Assembly (NCBI GenBank): GCA_000934455.1
Contig: KN887881.1
Location: forward strand, 8,997 to 72,996
Source of the DNA: Apostichopus parvimensis
Lineage: Eukaryota; Echinodermata; Holothuroidea; Aspidochirotida; Stichopodidae
Reading direction: 5' to 3'
DNA length: 64,000 bases
Shown here: positions 60,799 through 64,000 of the stretch, one piece after another
Layout: each line of letters begins with the position of its first letter
Position numbering within the stretch: the stretch's first letter is position 1
Translations under genes and position numbers: made by a program
The notes under the pieces: generated by a model
What the model was told of the DNA's origin: nothing
Seen by the model: the letters and a program-made list of their open reading frames with translations, nothing else
The model's database searches: none

Positions 60799-61866
60799 TA
60801 TCGTTTGCAAGGCAAGTTTGTGCTATCTTGCAACAAAAAAATCATAACATAAAACTTGAAATGTCAAGTATCATCTACAGAAGAATACCTTGCGACCTGG
60901 TATTCAAACATGTTTGCTTAGTGACCGTAATTTTCATCTTCATCATCTTTGTGACCATCCAGTCGCGGATGGTGTGGCATGGGGAAAGGGGTCAACGGGT
61001 ACAAGGTATCCCTTCCCCTTTGAGAAATTATTATATGATTGTGTATGGGTGTTTGTACTTGCAAATTGCTGTTCGAAATGTTGCAACTTTGATGTAATTT
61101 ATGTTCCTACTTTTTCGCATTTTATTTCCATAAATATCGGTAATTGCTTTTTTCATCCGAATTTTTCGGCGAAAAAAGGGCTCGCGATCCTCATTTGAAT
61201 AATATGAAGCTTGAGAATTCCTAAAATATAACCACAATGGTTTCTTACAACAATGTTTTTATTTATATTAATTTATTGTTTCATTATTGTGAAGTTAGTT
61301 AGTGTTCATGTTTAATATCATTTAACTTTGCACGGAACCATTTTGAATTTAATATTAGCCTACATTAAAATTGATTGCATGTCTCTAGAAAATTATCACC
61401 GTAAAAGTCTTTACAACTTTAAATAGAGGCAAAATTCAAATACTAGGCTAAAAGCAAAATGAAATCAGGAATTAACCAAAAGAAAGTTTGAATGGTGCAT
61501 AATGTTTCTATTTTTGTTGTGAGTACGTTGTGTTCCTATGTGTGTTGTTTATGATTTTGAGATATGTCTCGAATACTATCACGATAATCTTCTTTCACTA
61601 ATCTTTAATCCTGGCTCAGTTACCCCCTTTCCACCCACTTGCAACCCACTCACTTCACCCACCTCCTCCCCAAATTTCAGTGTTGGCACTAGACCGGTAA
61701 TTTGAAATAAAGAGATGATTCGTTCGGAGGGGAGTTTGCTGAAGATCCTCTTACGATTGAATGCAATTAAAATTTAATTTAACCGTAAAAATGGAACGTT
61801 ACGGATGTTCATCCGAAACGCAAAACAAAAATGTCTACGAGTGACACGACAGGACGGTTCCTGTCC

Positions 61867-61904
61867 ACTGATCTGTACACTAACAGTGTAGTGTACAGAT
61901 CAGT
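61867..61904. repeat. Perfect 16-bp-stem palindrome
   Basis: ACTGATCTGTACACTA at 61867-61882 is followed by a 6-base loop and its exact inverse at 61889-61904. GTTCCTGTC is present directly on both sides, so the palindrome looks like a small foldback insertion with a 9-bp duplication. Confidence 0.88.
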
Positions 61905-61934
61905 GTTCCTGTCACTAAATGATCACATCATTAT

Positions 61935-62082
61935 CAGAGCCGTATGTCTATATAGGGCCTCGATCATTATATTAACACAGCGCCATCTGTTAGCAATAGC
62001 GCTCTGTATTATCTGTGTTCAGAGCATATATACCATACGGCTCTGTGTTTATATACGGCTCTGTCTGTGTGCAGAGCCGTAT
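61935..62082. repeat. Cluster of inverted CAGAGCCGTAT words
   Basis: The 11-mer CAGAGCCGTAT occurs at 61935-61945 and 62072-62082, and its inverse ATACGGCTCTG at 62035-62045 and 62053-62063. The last pair can form a hairpin with an 8-base loop. Between them lies another inverted pair, AGCGC and GCGCT. Confidence 0.85.
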
Positions 62083-62234
62083 ATTCGCTGGACTGTTTGT
62101 GTGGAACGAAACTGGCACCATGCATTGCTGGTTTGCTGGCTACAAAAGGCCGTACACTACTGCTAATCAAGAAGTTTTACTCGCCAGAAGTTGAGCAAAC
62201 AGTCAGCAAAATTAGAGCAACATTGGCGGTGGGC

Positions 62235-62254
62235 GGGGGGGGGGGGGGGGGGGG
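62235..62254 (+). repeat. Run of about 20 G
   Basis: The longest G homopolymer in the window, preceded by GGTGGGC. It is a possible G-quadruplex or a point of sequence uncertainty, and the open frames that cross it on either strand owe their length to it. Confidence 0.95.
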
Positions 62255-64000
62255 CACAGAATGTGGGAAATGTAGGCTGATGCCACAGGAGCCAGCGCGA
62301 AGCTATTTCGCCGTGATGTCTAGGGCCGCAATAGGGCGGGCCATGGTGAGGACTACGGTGGCCAATCGATCCCTGAAGCTTTACGGTTTTCGCAGTTTCC
62401 AGAACTAATATCAGCTTCAAATCGGCAGTATGTCGGAAAGCATTACAAACGTACATGGATTAATTAACAAAGGATATACCACGACCGAAAATATATCCAC
62501 GAATAGTATTCGAAACGCCCCCCCCCCTTTCCTCCCATCCCCGGAATTGAGTTGTTCGCGCCACTATACTATAGCGCGAGTTTTACGCTAGTCAAATAAC
62601 TCATTCCTCCTTGAAAACCCTCGTCGAATAGGGCACTGTTGTCTAGAAACTTGAGACAAAATGGTTTGTCAGATTTTGCACTGCTCTACTAGTAGGCCTA
62701 CAGTCATGGTTTCTGTCACTTATCACTGATCCAACATGCGGCTCTGTATAGGCATGAAAAACTAGCAGCGGATTCGTTCCAGGCACAACCTAACGGCGCA
62801 TCGGCTTTTAGCCAGATACGGTAGCTATACTTCTCCCCTCCCCCTCCTGACTCACAACCTTTCCCAATTTATTGGAAGGATGTATGACGCCCCCCCCCTC
62901 CCTTGAGTCCCCTCCCGATAGATTATTTCCACAACCTTCATAGACAAATATATTTTGTTTCTGTAGTTCTGGCGCATGGCAGTTTTCAAATATGCACATG
63001 AAAACGTCGATTTTGCTTATTAAATCATTATGCTATGCGATTTTAGGTAAATTTACCAACTGTTCAAACATTATTCACATGCAAGGCCTGAAGGCCGTAT
63101 CAGCGCTATATGTTCAGAAGCTTCGTTACTATGCCTCATGTGTGTAACATCATCAGTGTATCTTATGAAAATATCGCATATACTTCCTCGTATGCCAAAT
63201 ATGAGGTAACGCATTCAAATGTTACGGTCCTGGCAGTCAACCTCGCTCTCCCCACCCCTCCTTCCCCCAACCCCCTCCTTACCTCCCCATTGCCACCATT
63301 TTACTGTAAGCTTGGAGTTGGCCATATGTTCTTCCTATATGGCTTAATACAGCTGTTTTGAATTTACCATACGTTATTATTAAAAAGATAAACTATTTAA
63401 GTATATAATTATCGTTTACAATCAAAGGTGTATTCGAGCGTAAACTTAAGCCTAAAATTATATTCTTTACTGGTATACACCGTAGTCATGCATATTATCG
63501 AGTAGGAATTCAATAAAATGGCGGGTATGATGAGATAACAGGATAAGTCGTCTGCCTAGACATGTACCTGCAGTTAAGATACCATTTATACTATATCGTC
63601 ATTTACAAATTCTTTGCTGCTGCAAAGACTATGCTTCAGTTCTATACAGGCTATCACGCCAATACAGGTCTTCTTAACTTCAAGCCGGCTGGTAAAGAAG
63701 GAAAACATTTAGGATATCATATACTGTTATCTATACTACCCCCTCCCCTCATAGGCGTAGGAGGCGGGGGCTGGGGGATGCAGTCGTTACAGCCCCCAAA
63801 ATCAAATTGGGCTCCTACACTATATGCTACCCCTCCCACATCATTTGGTAATATTAACTCCAATATAGAGTGAGAATCCACTTCCCTTGAGAGTGTCGAA
63901 GATGATCTCTCTTTTTGCTAGAGGAGTGATTTCTATCTTGTATACCTCAAAGTAAACTCGGTATCAAGTCGTTAAGCTTTTGTAGGTTGAAATCACTATA

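Larger units (their letters stand above)
57922..64000. other. Upstream of the fucosyltransferase and right-hand intergenic DNA
   Basis: No conserved coding frame was found. From about 59.3 kb onward TAGGCCTA words, CpG and homopolymers become common. Features picked out separately are an 80-bp tandem duplication, a C/CA tract, palindromes and a long G run. The fucosyltransferase promoter and 5' non-coding exon(s) probably lie in the left part. Confidence 0.5.

Noticed and set aside
62067-62456. Open frames of about 100 codons on both strands
   Set aside because: Both depend on the long G run giving Gly or Pro tracts; no conserved sequence.
1-64000. CRISPR arrays, rRNA, tRNA or bacterial-type operons
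   Set aside because: None seen; spliceosomal introns and animal genes show a eukaryotic nuclear region. Tandem repeats here lack spacer structure.

Overview
This is a 64 kb piece of an animal nuclear genome. It is AT-rich, with long introns, GT-AG splice sites and dense transposon debris. Five protein-coding genes can be read from start to stop: UXT, MMACHC, an NWD1-type NACHT/WD40 gene, PPP4R2 and a GT10 alpha-1,3-fucosyltransferase. They resemble their vertebrate counterparts closely. The intergenic DNA carries frequent TAGGCCTA-type words, G/C homopolymers and hAT/MITE remnants. I infer an invertebrate deuterostome, most likely an echinoderm, but the species is not proven from the sequence.

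Layout. At 354-6272 (+) there is a six-exon UXT gene (prefoldin-like co-chaperone, 156 aa). Only 10 bases after its stop, in the same terminal exon, an intact intronless MMACHC gene (vitamin B12 processing, 248 aa) runs 6283-7029 (+). From 7030 to 12364 is non-coding DNA with a large foldback. From 40860 down to 12365 (-) lies an 18-exon gene of 1591 codons: DUF4062, then NACHT, then a long WD40 array. It is an NWD1-type protein and ends in a basic, CaaX-like tail. Its introns hold a hAT MITE with a perfect 8-bp target duplication, a 45-bp minisatellite, an inverted pair of interspersed repeats, a CpG-rich block with orphan ORFs, and an assembly gap flanked by identical sequence. At 40.9-45.1 kb is the divergent interval between NWD1 and PPP4R2. 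It holds a decayed LINE into which a two-unit TTAA element has jumped. PPP4R2 (45095-50000, +, six exons, 369 aa) follows, then about 6.5 kb without recognisable genes, then the single-coding-exon fucosyltransferase (56521-57900, -). The last 6 kb is CpG-richer intergenic DNA with tandem and palindromic repeats.

The genes do not form one pathway. UXT/MMACHC converges on NWD1, NWD1 diverges from PPP4R2, and PPP4R2 converges on the fucosyltransferase. The most notable arrangement is the UXT-MMACHC pair, which looks dicistronic. All three multi-exon models were spliced by eye. Each keeps frame through every junction and sums to a multiple of three.
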